This document shows, one piece after another, positions 42,741 through 52,378 of a stretch of DNA of 64,000 nucleotides. The position numbers were made by a program, and so were the translations under genes. Numbering within the stretch: the first letter of the stretch is position 1; every line of letters begins with the position of its first letter. Source of the DNA: Pseudomonas sp. MRSN 12121. GTDB taxonomy: Bacteria; Pseudomonadota; Gammaproteobacteria; Pseudomonadales; Pseudomonadaceae. Below the pieces are notes generated by a model. The model was not told the origin of the DNA. It saw only the letters and a list, made by a program, of their open reading frames with translations, and made no database searches. The DNA is taken from the NCBI RefSeq assembly GCF_000931465.1, contig NZ_CP010892.1:4983388-5047387 (forward strand), in the 5' to 3' direction.

Positions 42741-44135
42741 ATGAGCCGAATCGAAACCGACAGCCTTGGCCAGGTTGAAGTCCCGGACGAAGCCTACTGG
42801 GGCGCCCAGACCCAGCGTTCGCTGATCAACTTTGCCATTGGCAACGAGCGCATGCCGCTGTCGGTCCTGCATGCCCTGGCGTTGATCAAGAAAGCCGCGG
42901 CCCGGGTCAACGACCGCAACGGCGACCTGCCCGCCAACATCGCCCGGCTGATCGAACAGGCCGCCGACGAAGTGCTGGACGGCCAGCATGACGACCAGTT
43001 CCCGCTAGTGGTCTGGCAGACCGGCAGCGGCACCCAGAGCAACATGAACGTCAACGAAGTGATCGCCGGGCGCGCCAACGAACTGGCCGGCAACCCGCGT
43101 GGCGGCAAGACGCCCGTCCACCCCAACGACCATGTGAACCGCTCGCAAAGCTCCAACGACAGTTTCCCCACGGCCATGCACATCGCCGCGGCCCAGGCGG
43201 TACAGCAGCAGTTGTTGCCGGCGATCGCCGAGCTGTCCGGCGGCCTGGCCGAACTTTCGGCGCGCCATATGAAGCTGGTGAAAACCGGGCGCACCCACAT
43301 GATGGACGCCACCCCCATTACCTTCGGCCAGGAGCTGTCGGGCTTCATCGCCCAACTGGACTACGCCGAGCGTGCCATCCGCGCGGCCTTGCCGGCCGTC
43401 TGCGAACTGGCCCAGGGCGGCACCGCCGTCGGCACCGGGCTGAACTCGCCCCACGGTTTCGGCGAGGCGATTGCCGCCGAGCTGGCGGCCCTGTCCGGGT
43501 TGCCGTTCGTAACCGCGCCGAACAAGTTCGCCGCCCTCGCCGGCCATGAACCCCTGACCACCCTTTCCGGCGCCCTGAAGACCCTGGCGGTATGCCTGAT
43601 GAAAATCGCCAACGACCTGCGCCTGCTCGGTTCCGGGCCGCGCGCCGGGCTGGCCGAGGTGCGGCTGCCGGCCAACGAGCCGGGCAGCTCGATCATGCCG
43701 GGCAAGGTCAACCCGACCCAGTGCGAAGCCCTGTCGATGCTGGCGTGCCAGGTGCTGGGCAACGACGTCGCCATCGGCTTCGCCGCCAGCCAGGGCCATC
43801 TGCAACTGAACGTGTTCAAGCCGGTGATCATCCACAACCTGCTGCAATCGGTGCGCCTGCTCGCCGACGGTTGCAGTAACTTCCAGCAGCACTGCATCGC
43901 CGGGCTGGAACCCGACCCGGTGCAGATGGCCGACCACCTGGAACGCGGGCTGATGCTGGTGACCGCGCTCAACCCGCATATCGGCTACGACAAGTCGGCC
44001 GAGATCGCCAAGAAAGCCTATGCCGAAAACCTCACCCTGCGCGAGGCGGCCCTGGAGCTGGGCTATCTGACGGACGAAGAGTTCGATGCCTGGGTACGCC
44101 CGGAAAACATGCTGGAGGCAGGCAAGCAGGGCTGA
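42741..44135 (+). CDS. fumC: Fumarate hydratase class II
   Basis: A 464-residue iron-independent fumarase that interconverts fumarate and malate. It contains TGSGTQSNMNVNEV near 97, HPNDHVNRSQSSNDSFPTA near 130, TGRTHMMDATP near 185 and the superfamily signature GSSIMPGKVNPTQCEA near 317. AGGAG lies before ATG 42741. In pseudomonads this isozyme is held next to the bolA-DUF2059 genes, here divergently. The frame open further upstream overlaps those genes and is not used. A REP element follows 28 bases after the stop. Confidence 0.95.
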   Translation: MSRIETDSLGQVEVPDEAYWGAQTQRSLINFAIGNERMPLSVLHALALIKKAAARVNDRNGDLPANIARLIEQAADEVLDGQHDDQFPLVVWQTGSGTQSNMNVNEVIAGRANELAGNPRGGKTPVHPNDHVNRSQSSNDSFPTAMHIAAAQAVQQQLLPAIAELSGGLAELSARHMKLVKTGRTHMMDATPITFGQELSGFIAQLDYAERAIRAALPAVCELAQGGTAVGTGLNSPHGFGEAIAAELAALSGLPFVTAPNKFAALAGHEPLTTLSGALKTLAVCLMKIANDLRLLGSGPRAGLAEVRLPANEPGSSIMPGKVNPTQCEALSMLACQVLGNDVAIGFAASQGHLQLNVFKPVIIHNLLQSVRLLADGCSNFQQHCIAGLEPDPVQMADHLERGLMLVTALNPHIGYDKSAEIAKKAYAENLTLREAALELGYLTDEEFDAWVRPENMLEAGKQG

Positions 44136-44162
44136 TGGAATACGCTGATTAAACCGATGCTG

Positions 44163-44206
44163 TCGCGGGCAAGCCTCGCTCCTACACGATAGGGGCTTGC
44201 CCGCGA
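44163..44206. repeat. REP element between fumC and the EamA transporter gene
   Basis: Arms TCGCGGGCAAGCC (44163-44175) and GGCTTGCCCGCGA (44194-44206) enclose an 18-base loop starting with the Pseudomonas REP tail TCGCTCCTAC. It lies between two convergent genes, the normal site for such elements. Confidence 0.9.
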
Positions 44207-44222
44207 TCCAGGACAGCGCACC

Positions 44223-45188
44223 CTATCGCTGCGGCACTTGCAGCCGGGCCCGCCGAGCCTTGAGCCCGGCCATCAGCGACGGCCCCAATGCGGTCAATGC
44301 CGACCCCAGCACCACCAGTACCGCCCCGCCATAACCCAGGACGTTGATCTGCTCGGCCTGCACGTATTCCGGCCACCACCAGGCCGCCAGCGCCACCGCG
44401 CCAAAAGTCACCAGGGGCGTGATCGCCAGCGTCGCGCTGACCCGCGAGGCCTCCCAATGCGCCAGGGCTTCGGCGAACGCACCGTAGGCGATCAGCGTAT
44501 TCAGGCAGCAGGCCAGCAGCAGCCAGCCTTGCAAGGGGCTCAGCGCAAGCGCTTCGAGCGGGTGGGCCCAGGGGGTGAGCAACAGCGCACAGGACAGATA
44601 GATCACCATCATCACTTGCAGGGAGTTCCACACCGTCAGCAGTTGCTTCTGGCCCAGGGCATAGAAGGTCCAGACCGCCGACGCGGCGAGCACGGTCAGC
44701 ACCCCGGCGGTGTAGTGGCTCAGGGAAGTCAGCAATTCGGCCAGGCGCTGGTTGAAGAACAAGCCGAAGCCGATCAGCAGCACCGCCAGGCCAATCCCCT
44801 GCCCCAGGCTGAAACGCTCCTTGAACACGAAGAGGCTGGCGATCAACAACAGGATCGGCCCCATCTGCACCACCAACTGCGCGGTCCCGGGGCTCAGCAG
44901 ATTCAGCCCCATCAGGTACAGCACGTAGTTGCCCACCAGCCCGCAGACCGCCATCAGCACCAGCCAGCCGCCCCGTGGCCCGAGTACGCGCCAGCTGGGC
45001 AGACGCTTGACCAGCGCCAGGTAGACCAACAGGCAACCGCCGGATACCAGCAGGCGAAACCAGGTCACGGTCACCGGGTCCATCACCAGCAGCACTTGCT
45101 TGAGCTTGATCGGCAGGATGCCCCACAACAGCGCCGTCAGCAGCGCGAGGAACAATCCATAAGCCCAGCGACCGGACGAGATGTGCAT
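44223..45188 (-). CDS. EamA/DMT-family transporter (RarD-like)
   Basis: A 321-residue protein with ten predicted membrane segments arranged as two EamA repeats (about 8-145 and 160-305). The first helix LFLALLTALLWGILPIKLKQVL and the PVTVTWFRLLVSGG loop resemble RarD/DMT proteins. These export small metabolites or amino acids; the substrate cannot be assigned. It has no operon partner: a REP lies downstream and a REPIN separates it from the thiolase gene upstream. Confidence 0.88.
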   Translation of the reverse strand: MHISSGRWAYGLFLALLTALLWGILPIKLKQVLLVMDPVTVTWFRLLVSGGCLLVYLALVKRLPSWRVLGPRGGWLVLMAVCGLVGNYVLYLMGLNLLSPGTAQLVVQMGPILLLIASLFVFKERFSLGQGIGLAVLLIGFGLFFNQRLAELLTSLSHYTAGVLTVLAASAVWTFYALGQKQLLTVWNSLQVMMVIYLSCALLLTPWAHPLEALALSPLQGWLLLACCLNTLIAYGAFAEALAHWEASRVSATLAITPLVTFGAVALAAWWWPEYVQAEQINVLGYGGAVLVVLGSALTALGPSLMAGLKARRARLQVPQR

Positions 45189-45300
45189 GCGAACCCCAAG
45201 AGCCAGGAGGAGAGAGCCCGCATTCTAGGCCCCCGGCCCGGAACGCACACAGAGACAGTTGGGGGATTAACGCAAATGGAATTGTGCGGGTCGCAAACAG

Positions 45301-45366
45301 CATCGCGGGCAAGCCTCGCTCCTACGGGACCGAATGTTCCTGTAGGAGCGAGGCTTGCCCGCGATG
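45301..45366. repeat. REPIN (inverted pair of REP elements)
   Basis: The 25-base arms 45301-45325 and 45342-45366 are perfect reverse complements with a 16-base spacer. Each arm contains GCGGGCAAGCCTCGCTCCTA, the same core as the REP at 44163. The right end is three bases from the thiolase stop, so the hairpin may also end or protect that transcript. Confidence 0.95.
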
Positions 45367-45369
45367 GGT

Positions 45370-46554
45370 TTAGCGCACGGCTTCGAACAGGCCGGTGGCC
45401 CCCATGCCGCCGCCCACGCACATGGTGACGATGCCGTAGCGCAGGTTGCGCCGTTGCAGTTCGCGCACCAGATGGCCGACCTGGCGCGAACCGGTCATGC
45501 CGAAGGGGTGGCCGATGGAGATCGAACCGCCGTTGACGTTATACCGGGCATTGTCGATTTCCAGCCGGTTGCGGCTGTACAGGCATTGCGACGCGAAGGC
45601 CTCGTTGAGTTCCCAGAGATCGATATCGGCCACTTGCAGGCCCTTGGCCTTGAGCAGCTTGGGCACCGAGAACACCGGGCCGATGCCCATTTCGTCCGGC
45701 TCGCAGCCGGCCACGGTGAAACCGCGGAAGAACGCCTTGGGCTTGAGCCCCAGGGCCAGGGCGCGCTCCAGGCTCATGACCAGGGTCATGGACGCGCCGT
45801 CGGACAGTTGCGAGGAGTTGCCCGCGGTCACCGAACCGTCCTCGGCGAACACCGGCTTGAGGCTGGCGAGGTTCTCCAGGGTGGTGTCCGGGCGGTTGCA
45901 ATCGTCGCGATCGACCACGCCGTCGAGAATCTGCACCTGGCCGCTGTGCTTATCCTCGACCCGGTACTTCACCGCCATCGACACAATCTCGTCGTCGAAC
46001 AGCCCCGCCGCCTGGGCCGCCGCGGTACGCTGCTGGCTTTGCAGGGCGTACAGGTCCTGTTCTTCGCGGCTCACGTTGTAGCGCCGGGCGACCACCTCGG
46101 CGGTCTGGCCCATGGGGAAGTAGATCCCCGGCACTTGCTCCTTGAGCAGAGGGTTGATCAGGTGGTCGGTGTTGACGCTTTTCATCGTCAGGCTGATGGA
46201 CTCGACCCCACCGGCGACGATGATGTCGCTGCACCCCGAGGCGATCTGGTTGGCCGCGATGGCGATCGCCTGCAAGCCGGACGAGCAGAAACGGTTGAGG
46301 GTCATGCCCGCCGTACCGGTGCCCAGCCGCGAAAGCACCGCGACGTTGCGCCCGATGTTGTAGCCCTGGGCGCCTTCGTTGGAACCTGCGCCGACGATGC
46401 AATCCTCGACGCTGGCCGGGTCGATGCCGTTGCGGTCGAGCAGCGCATTGACGCAATGGGCGGCCATGTCGTCCGGACGGGTCTGGTTGAACTTGCCGCG
46501 AAAGGACTTGGCCAGGCCGGTCCGCACGCTATCGACGATCACCACTTCACGCAT
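45370..46554 (-). CDS. Thiolase (acetyl-CoA C-acyltransferase)
   Basis: A 394-residue thiolase. The acyl-accepting Cys is in LNRFCSSGLQAI near 88, NEAFASQ near 315, catalytic His in NGGSISIGHPFGMTGSR near 345 and the second Cys in CVGGGMGATG near 380. It belongs to the degradative/beta-oxidation or acetoacetyl-CoA type; the partner dehydrogenase is not adjacent, so the pathway is uncertain. ATG 46554 is chosen because GAGGTATGCC precedes it and MREVVIVDSVRTGLAK is the family start; the frame remains open to 46629 without support. Confidence 0.93.
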   Translation of the reverse strand: MREVVIVDSVRTGLAKSFRGKFNQTRPDDMAAHCVNALLDRNGIDPASVEDCIVGAGSNEGAQGYNIGRNVAVLSRLGTGTAGMTLNRFCSSGLQAIAIAANQIASGCSDIIVAGGVESISLTMKSVNTDHLINPLLKEQVPGIYFPMGQTAEVVARRYNVSREEQDLYALQSQQRTAAAQAAGLFDDEIVSMAVKYRVEDKHSGQVQILDGVVDRDDCNRPDTTLENLASLKPVFAEDGSVTAGNSSQLSDGASMTLVMSLERALALGLKPKAFFRGFTVAGCEPDEMGIGPVFSVPKLLKAKGLQVADIDLWELNEAFASQCLYSRNRLEIDNARYNVNGGSISIGHPFGMTGSRQVGHLVRELQRRNLRYGIVTMCVGGGMGATGLFEAVR

Positions 46555-46701
46555 GGCATACCTCATTGTTGGAGTCGGTTGTGAGTGGCTCGAGCATAGA
46601 TCCAGCCCCTGCCCGACCGCGACGATCATTCACCCGCCGTATGCAAAACCATTGCAGTCATGGCGGGCTATCACCCCCCCTCTGCCATCGGTTCGACCCG
46701 C

Positions 46702-48213
46702 TTATTTCTTGCCCTTGCGCTCTTTCTTGTCGGACTTGTCGAAGGCCGCCTCCAGCGCCCGGTTGAGGGTGCGCAACACCTTGACCCGGGCCCAGCGCTT
46801 GTCGTTGGCCTCCACCAGGGTCCAGGCGGCGACCTCGGTGCTGGTGCGGTCGACCATGTCGCCGACAGCGGCGCGGTAGGCATCCCATTTGTCGCGGTTG
46901 CGCCAGTCGTCCTCGGTGATCTTGAAGCGCTTGAACGGAATCTCCTCGCGAGCCTGGAAACGCTCCAGCTGGGTTTCTTTGTCGATCGCCAACCAGAACT
47001 TGACCACTATCACCCCGGCATCCTCGAGCTGCTCCTCGAAATCGTTGATCTCGCCATAGGCACGCAGCCAGTCCGCCGGGCTGCAAAAGCCCTCGACCCG
47101 CTCCACCAGCACCCGGCCATACCAGGAACGGTCGAATATGGTGAACTTGCCCCGCGCCGGGATATGCCGCCAGAACCGCCACAGATAGGGCTGGGCCCGC
47201 TCCTCTTCGGTCGGCGCGGCAATCGGCACGATGCTGTACTGGCGCGGGTCCAGGGCCGCGGCCACCCGCCGGATCGCCCCGCCCTTGCCAGCCGCGTCGT
47301 TGCCCTCGAACACCGCCACCAGGGCATGCCGGCGCATGCGTTTGTCGCGCAGCAGGCCAGCCAGGCGCGCCTGCTCGGTAATCAACTGTTCTTCGTAGTC
47401 GTCCTTGTCCAGGCGCTGGGTCATGTCCAGGCTGTCGAGCAGGGTCAGCCGGTCGACCGGCTCGCCCAGCGGCGCCACATGCGACTCGACTTCGACCGCC
47501 GGCCGGTTGAGGGCATTCTGCAGGCCTTCGAGCAGGATCCGGCCTACCGCCAGGCTGCGGTAATGCGGGTCCATGCCCTCGATCACATGCCAGGGCGCGT
47601 AGTCGCGGCTGGTGCGGCGCAAGACGCGCTCGCCGTATTTGACGAACTTGTCGTAGGTCTGCGACTGCTGCCAGTCCAGCGGGCTGATGCGCCAGCTGTG
47701 CAGCGGGTCGTCCTGCAGCGACTTGAGGCGGGCCTTCATCTGTTTCTTGGACAGATGGAACCAGAACTTGAAGATCAGCGCGCCTTCGTCGCAGAGCATT
47801 TTCTCCAGGCGCTCGGCTGCGGCGATGGCCTGGTCGAACCGACCGTCCTTGAACAGGCCATGGACCCGCCCCTGGAGCATCTGGCTGTACCAGTTGCCGA
47901 AAAACACCCCCATGCGGCCCTTGGCCGGGAGCATCCGCCAGTAGCGCCAGGCCGCTGGCCGCGCCAGTTCCTCGTCGGTCTGCTGGTCGAAGGTGCGCAC
48001 TTCGATCAGGCGCGGGTCCATCCATTCGTTGAGCAGCTTCACCGTCTCGCCCTTGCCGGCGCCCTCGATGCCGTTGATCAGCACGATCACCGGGAACAGG
48101 GCTTTCTGCTTCAGCTCGAACTGGGCCTCCAGCAAGGCTTCGCGCAGGGCTGGCACTTCGGCGTCATAGGTTTGTTTGTCGATGGCGTGACCGATCTCGG
48201 CTGATTCGAACAT
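46702..48213 (-). CDS. pap: Polyphosphate:AMP phosphotransferase (PPK2 class II)
   Basis: A 503-residue enzyme made of two fused PPK2 domains. The first has the P-loop-like GIEGAGKGETVKLLNEW near residue 55 and GVFFGNWYSQ near 105. The second has EGNDAAGKGGAIRRVAAAL near 305, RSWYGRVLVERVEGF near 365 and the lid ERFQAREEIPFKRFK. The second domain is normally the active one, making ADP from AMP with polyphosphate. ATG 48213 follows AGGGAG; the frame is open to 48240. It diverges from mnmC across 141 bases. Confidence 0.94.
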   Translation of the reverse strand: MFESAEIGHAIDKQTYDAEVPALREALLEAQFELKQKALFPVIVLINGIEGAGKGETVKLLNEWMDPRLIEVRTFDQQTDEELARPAAWRYWRMLPAKGRMGVFFGNWYSQMLQGRVHGLFKDGRFDQAIAAAERLEKMLCDEGALIFKFWFHLSKKQMKARLKSLQDDPLHSWRISPLDWQQSQTYDKFVKYGERVLRRTSRDYAPWHVIEGMDPHYRSLAVGRILLEGLQNALNRPAVEVESHVAPLGEPVDRLTLLDSLDMTQRLDKDDYEEQLITEQARLAGLLRDKRMRRHALVAVFEGNDAAGKGGAIRRVAAALDPRQYSIVPIAAPTEEERAQPYLWRFWRHIPARGKFTIFDRSWYGRVLVERVEGFCSPADWLRAYGEINDFEEQLEDAGVIVVKFWLAIDKETQLERFQAREEIPFKRFKITEDDWRNRDKWDAYRAAVGDMVDRTSTEVAAWTLVEANDKRWARVKVLRTLNRALEAAFDKSDKKERKGKK

Positions 48214-48354
48214 GAGCGACTCCCTGGCAAGATGGAGCAAGACTAGCGGATCGACACCCGGTTTGTCGGCAGGTAACCGCGATCCCCTTGCCGTGGATCA
48301 TTACCCCTTGTGACGATCGGCTAGAATGGCCGCCTTACCGCCGCCGAGCCGAAC

Positions 48355-50352
48355 ATGACTGCTGAATTGCCCCCTGCCACCGCGCCCCACGCCCAGCTCG
48401 ACTGGGATGACCAGGGCCGCCCGCGTTCGCGGGTCTTCGACGATGTGTACTTCTCCAGCGAATCGGGCCTGGACGAAACCCGCCATGTGTTTCTCGAACA
48501 GAATCGCCTGCGCGAGCGTTTAGCCGCGCTGGCGCCGGGAGCTCGCTTCGTCATCGGCGAGACCGGTTTCGGCACCGGGCTGAACTTTCTCTGCGCCTGG
48601 CAGCTGTTCGAGCAACAGGCCGACGCCAGCGCGCGCCTGCACTTCGTCAGCGTGGAAAAATACCCGCTGAGCCCCGCCGACCTGCAACGCGCCCTGGCCC
48701 TGTGGCCGGAACTGGCGCCACTGGCCGCGCGCCTGGTGCAGGCCTATGTCGCGGTGCATCAGGGGTTTCAACGCCTGGTGCTGGACGGTGGCCGGGTGAC
48801 CCTGACCCTGCTGATCGGCGACGCCCGGGAGCAACTGCCGCAACTCGACGCCCAGGTCGATGCCTGGTTCCTCGACGGCTTCGCCCCGGCGAAAAACCCG
48901 GAAATGTGGACCGCCGAGCTGTTCGCCGAACTGGCGCGCCTGGCCGCGCCGGGGTCAAGCATCAGCACCTTCACCAGCACCGGCTGGGTCCGCCGCCTGC
49001 TCAATGCCGCCGGTTTCAAGATGAAGCGCACCCCCGGCATCGGCCGCAAATGGGAAGTGCTGCGCGGCGAGTTCCTCGGTTGGCCCGAAGACACGCCGGC
49101 GCCGGCGGCGAACAAACCCTGGTTCGCCCGGCCGGCGCAACGCGTCCAGGACCGACACGCGCTGGTGATCGGCGCCGGCCTCGCCGGTTGCGCCAGCGCG
49201 GCCAGCCTGGCCGCGCGGGGCTGGCGGGTCAGCCTGCTGGAGCGTCACGGGCACTTGGCGCAAGAGGCGTCGGGCAATCCGCAGGGCGTGCTGTACCTGA
49301 AGCTCTCGGCCCACGGCACCGCCCTGTCGCAGATGATCCTCAGCGGTTTCGGCTACACCCGGCGCCTGCTCGAGTCGTTGCAGCGGGGCCTCGACTGGGA
49401 CGACTGCGGCGTGCTGCAACTGGCCTTCAACGCCAAGGAGGCCGAGCGCCAGGCGCAGTTGGCGGCCGCTTTCCCGGCCGACCTGTTGCATCCGCTGGAT
49501 CGGCCCCGGGCCGAGGCGGTGGCCGGCATCGGCCTGGAACATGGCGGGCTGTTCTATCCGGAGGGTGGCTGGGTGCATCCGCCGGCCCTGTGCCAATGGC
49601 AAGCCGCACACCCGCGGATCGAGCTGCTGCCGCATCACGATGTACTGGAACTGCGCCGGGTCGACGGCCAGTGGCAGGCCTGGGACGGCGAGCGATTGCT
49701 GGCCAGCGCCGCGGTGGTGATCCTCGCCGGCGCCGCCGAGATCAAGCGTTTCCCGGCCAGCGCCGGGTTGCCGCTCAAGCGTATTCGCGGGCAAATCACC
49801 CGCCTGCCGCAGACCGCCCGCAGCCAGAGCCTGGCCACGGTGGTCTGCGCCGAAGGTTATGTCGCGCCCGGGCGGCTGGGCGAACACACCCTGGGCGCCA
49901 GTTTCGATTTCACCAGCCTCGACCTGACGCCAACCGCCGCCGAGCATGCGGGCAACCTGGCGCTGCTCGAGGAGATCTCCACGGATCTGCGCGAGCGCCT
50001 GGAAGCCGAGCAATTGCAACCCGAGGCCCTGGAAGGCCGCGCGGCCTTCCGCTGCACCAGCCCGGACTACCTGCCGATCGTCGGCCCGCTGGCGGACCAG
50101 GCGGCCTTCGCCGAGACCTACGCCGTGCTGGGCAGGGATGCGCGCCAGGTTCCGGACCTGCCCTGCCCCTGGCTGGAGGGCCTGTACGTCAACAGCGGCC
50201 ATGGCTCGCGCGGGCTGATCACCGCGCCGCTGTCGGGCGAATTGCTGGCTGCCTGGCTGGACCACGAACCGCTGCCCTTGCCGCGCAGCGTGGCTGAAGC
50301 CTGTCACCCCAATCGCTTTGCCTTGCGTCGGTTGATTCGCGGCAAGCCCTGA
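48355..50352 (+). CDS. mnmC: Bifunctional tRNA mnm5s2U biosynthesis protein
   Basis: A 665-residue fusion. Residues 1-250 are the MnmD methyltransferase (GETGFGTGLNFLCAWQLF binds SAM; DAWFLDGFAPAKNPEMW carries the active-site Asp). Residues 265-650 are the FAD-dependent oxidoreductase MnmC1 (ALVIGAGLAGCASAASLAARG, EASGNPQGVLYLKLS, and the C-terminal NSGHGSRGLITAPLSGELLA). It completes 5-methylaminomethyl-2-thiouridine at the wobble base by removing the carboxymethyl group and then methylating. Length and domain order are normal. The next gene is 250 bases away and unrelated. Confidence 0.96.
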   Translation: MTAELPPATAPHAQLDWDDQGRPRSRVFDDVYFSSESGLDETRHVFLEQNRLRERLAALAPGARFVIGETGFGTGLNFLCAWQLFEQQADASARLHFVSVEKYPLSPADLQRALALWPELAPLAARLVQAYVAVHQGFQRLVLDGGRVTLTLLIGDAREQLPQLDAQVDAWFLDGFAPAKNPEMWTAELFAELARLAAPGSSISTFTSTGWVRRLLNAAGFKMKRTPGIGRKWEVLRGEFLGWPEDTPAPAANKPWFARPAQRVQDRHALVIGAGLAGCASAASLAARGWRVSLLERHGHLAQEASGNPQGVLYLKLSAHGTALSQMILSGFGYTRRLLESLQRGLDWDDCGVLQLAFNAKEAERQAQLAAAFPADLLHPLDRPRAEAVAGIGLEHGGLFYPEGGWVHPPALCQWQAAHPRIELLPHHDVLELRRVDGQWQAWDGERLLASAAVVILAGAAEIKRFPASAGLPLKRIRGQITRLPQTARSQSLATVVCAEGYVAPGRLGEHTLGASFDFTSLDLTPTAAEHAGNLALLEEISTDLRERLEAEQLQPEALEGRAAFRCTSPDYLPIVGPLADQAAFAETYAVLGRDARQVPDLPCPWLEGLYVNSGHGSRGLITAPLSGELLAAWLDHEPLPLPRSVAEACHPNRFALRRLIRGKP

Positions 50353-50602
50353 AACCGGACGGCGATGCCAGCGCCCCCGGCATCGCCGCAGCACCCGCCG
50401 CAAACGCCCACGGCCCCTGCCGCCGAGGCAAAACTCCAGACATATCAAGGCCTTCACCTCGGCCAGCAGCGCACTCCCTTCCGCCACTTATAACCCATCG
50501 GTCTAAAACTCCAGGGTTTCACCTGGGTCAGTTTCCGGGTACCCGGCTGTTTTTGCCCGGTATGGCTTGACCCCTCCCCAACGGAAAAACCGGTAAGGAC
50601 TT

Positions 50603-52375
50603 ATGTGCGGATTAGCTGGAGAACTACGTTTTGATCACCGACCCGCCGACCTGGCAGCGGTCGAACGAATCACCCACCACCTCGCCCCTCGCGGCCCCGA
50701 TGCCTGGGGCTTCCATAGCCAGGGTCCGATAGCCCTCGGCCACCGGCGCCTGAAGATCATGGACCTGTCGGACGGCTCGGCCCAGCCGATGATCGACAAT
50801 CAACTGGGCCTGTCCCTGGCCTTCAATGGCGCGATCTACAACTTCCCCGAGCTGCGCGCCGAACTGGAAAGCCTGGGCTACGCCTTTTATTCCGGCGGCG
50901 ACACCGAAGTGCTGCTCAAGGGCTACCACGCCTGGGGCGCCGACCTGCTGCCACGGCTCAACGGCATGTTCGCCTTCGCCATCTGGGAGCGCGACGCCCA
51001 GCGCCTGTTCCTCGCCCGCGACCGGCTGGGGGTGAAACCGCTGTACCTGTCGCGCACCGGCCAGCGCCTGCGCTTCGCCTCGGCCCTGCCGGCGCTGCTC
51101 AAGGGCGGCGATATCAACCCGCTACTCGATCCGGTGGCGCTCAACCACTACCTGAATTTCCATGCCGTGGTGCCGGCGCCGCGCACCCTGCTGGCGGGCA
51201 TCGAAAAACTGCCGCCGGCGACCTGGATGCGAATCGAGGCCGACGGCCGCAGCGAGCAGCACATCTGGTGGACACTGCCCTACGGCCCTCGCGCCGATGA
51301 AACCGGGCTGACCCTGGAGGACTGGCGCGACCGGGTGCTCGAGAGTACCCGCGAGGCGGTGGCGATCCGCCAACGGGCGGCGGTGGATGTCGGCGTGCTG
51401 CTGTCCGGCGGGGTCGATTCGAGCCTGCTGGTCGGCCTGCTGCGGGAGGTCGGCGTGGAGCAGCTGTCGACGTTCTCCATCGGCTTCCAGGATGCCGGCG
51501 GCGAGCGCGGCGACGAGTTCCAGTATTCGGACCTGATCGCCCGCCACTACGGCACCGACCACCATCAGTTGCGCATCGACGAGCGCGAAATCATCGAACA
51601 GCTGCCCGCGGCGTTCCGCGCCATGAGCGAACCCATGGTCAGCCACGACTGCATCGCCTTCTACCTGCTGTCCCGGGAGGTCGCCCGGCACTGCAAGGTG
51701 GTGCAGAGCGGCCAGGGCGCCGACGAGCTGTTCGCCGGATACCACTGGTACCCGCAGGTGGACGGCGCCAGCGATCCCTACAGCGCCTACCGCCAGGCGT
51801 TCTTCGACCGCAGCTACGACGACTACGCCGCCACCGTGCAGCCGCAGTGGCTAGTGGCCAACGACGCCGCCGGCGATTTCGTGCGCGAGCATTTCGCCCA
51901 GCCCGGCGCCGACGCACCGGTGGACAAGGCCCTGCGCCTGGACAGCACGGTGATGCTGGTCGACGACCCGGTCAAGCGAGTGGACAACATGACCATGGCC
52001 TGGGGCCTGGAGGCCCGCACACCGTTCCTCGACTACCGGCTGGTGGAGCTGTCGGCCCGCGTGCCCGCCAGGTTCAAGCTGCCCGACGGCGGCAAGCAGG
52101 TGCTCAAGGAAGCCGCGCGCCTGGTGATTCCCAGCGAAGTGATCGACCGCAAGAAAGGCTACTTCCCGGTGCCGGGCCTCAAGCACTTGCAGGGCGACAC
52201 CCTGGACTGGGTGCGCGAACTGCTGCTCGACCCGAGCCAGGATCGCGGCCTCTTCGACCCCGCGATGCTTGACCGCCTGCTGACCGACCCACAAGGCCAA
52301 CTGACGCCGTTGCGCGGCTCCAAGCTCTGGCAACTGGCCGCGCTGAACCTGTGGCTCAGCGAACAAGGAATCTGA
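50603..52375 (+). CDS. asnO: N-acetylglutaminylglutamine amidotransferase
   Basis: A 590-residue asparagine-synthetase-like enzyme. Cys2 after the initiator Met is the glutaminase nucleophile (MCGLAGELRFD), with RGPDAWGF and GHRRLKIMDLS in the same domain. The synthetase half has the pyrophosphate loop LLSGGVDSSLLVGLL near 270 and QSGQGADELFAGYHWYP near 370. It amidates N-acetylglutaminylglutamine to the osmolyte NAGGN. The following two genes are the other members of this operon, which fixes the specific name over plain asnB. It is followed by the synthetase gene after three bases. Confidence 0.94.
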   Translation: MCGLAGELRFDHRPADLAAVERITHHLAPRGPDAWGFHSQGPIALGHRRLKIMDLSDGSAQPMIDNQLGLSLAFNGAIYNFPELRAELESLGYAFYSGGDTEVLLKGYHAWGADLLPRLNGMFAFAIWERDAQRLFLARDRLGVKPLYLSRTGQRLRFASALPALLKGGDINPLLDPVALNHYLNFHAVVPAPRTLLAGIEKLPPATWMRIEADGRSEQHIWWTLPYGPRADETGLTLEDWRDRVLESTREAVAIRQRAAVDVGVLLSGGVDSSLLVGLLREVGVEQLSTFSIGFQDAGGERGDEFQYSDLIARHYGTDHHQLRIDEREIIEQLPAAFRAMSEPMVSHDCIAFYLLSREVARHCKVVQSGQGADELFAGYHWYPQVDGASDPYSAYRQAFFDRSYDDYAATVQPQWLVANDAAGDFVREHFAQPGADAPVDKALRLDSTVMLVDDPVKRVDNMTMAWGLEARTPFLDYRLVELSARVPARFKLPDGGKQVLKEAARLVIPSEVIDRKKGYFPVPGLKHLQGDTLDWVRELLLDPSQDRGLFDPAMLDRLLTDPQGQLTPLRGSKLWQLAALNLWLSEQGI

Positions 52376-52378
52376 CTG

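Noticed and set aside
50530..50560. Possible terminator at the CCGGGTACCCGG palindrome before a T-run upstream of asnO
   Set aside because: The palindrome leaves no room for a loop and the flanking bases do not extend the stem without bulges.
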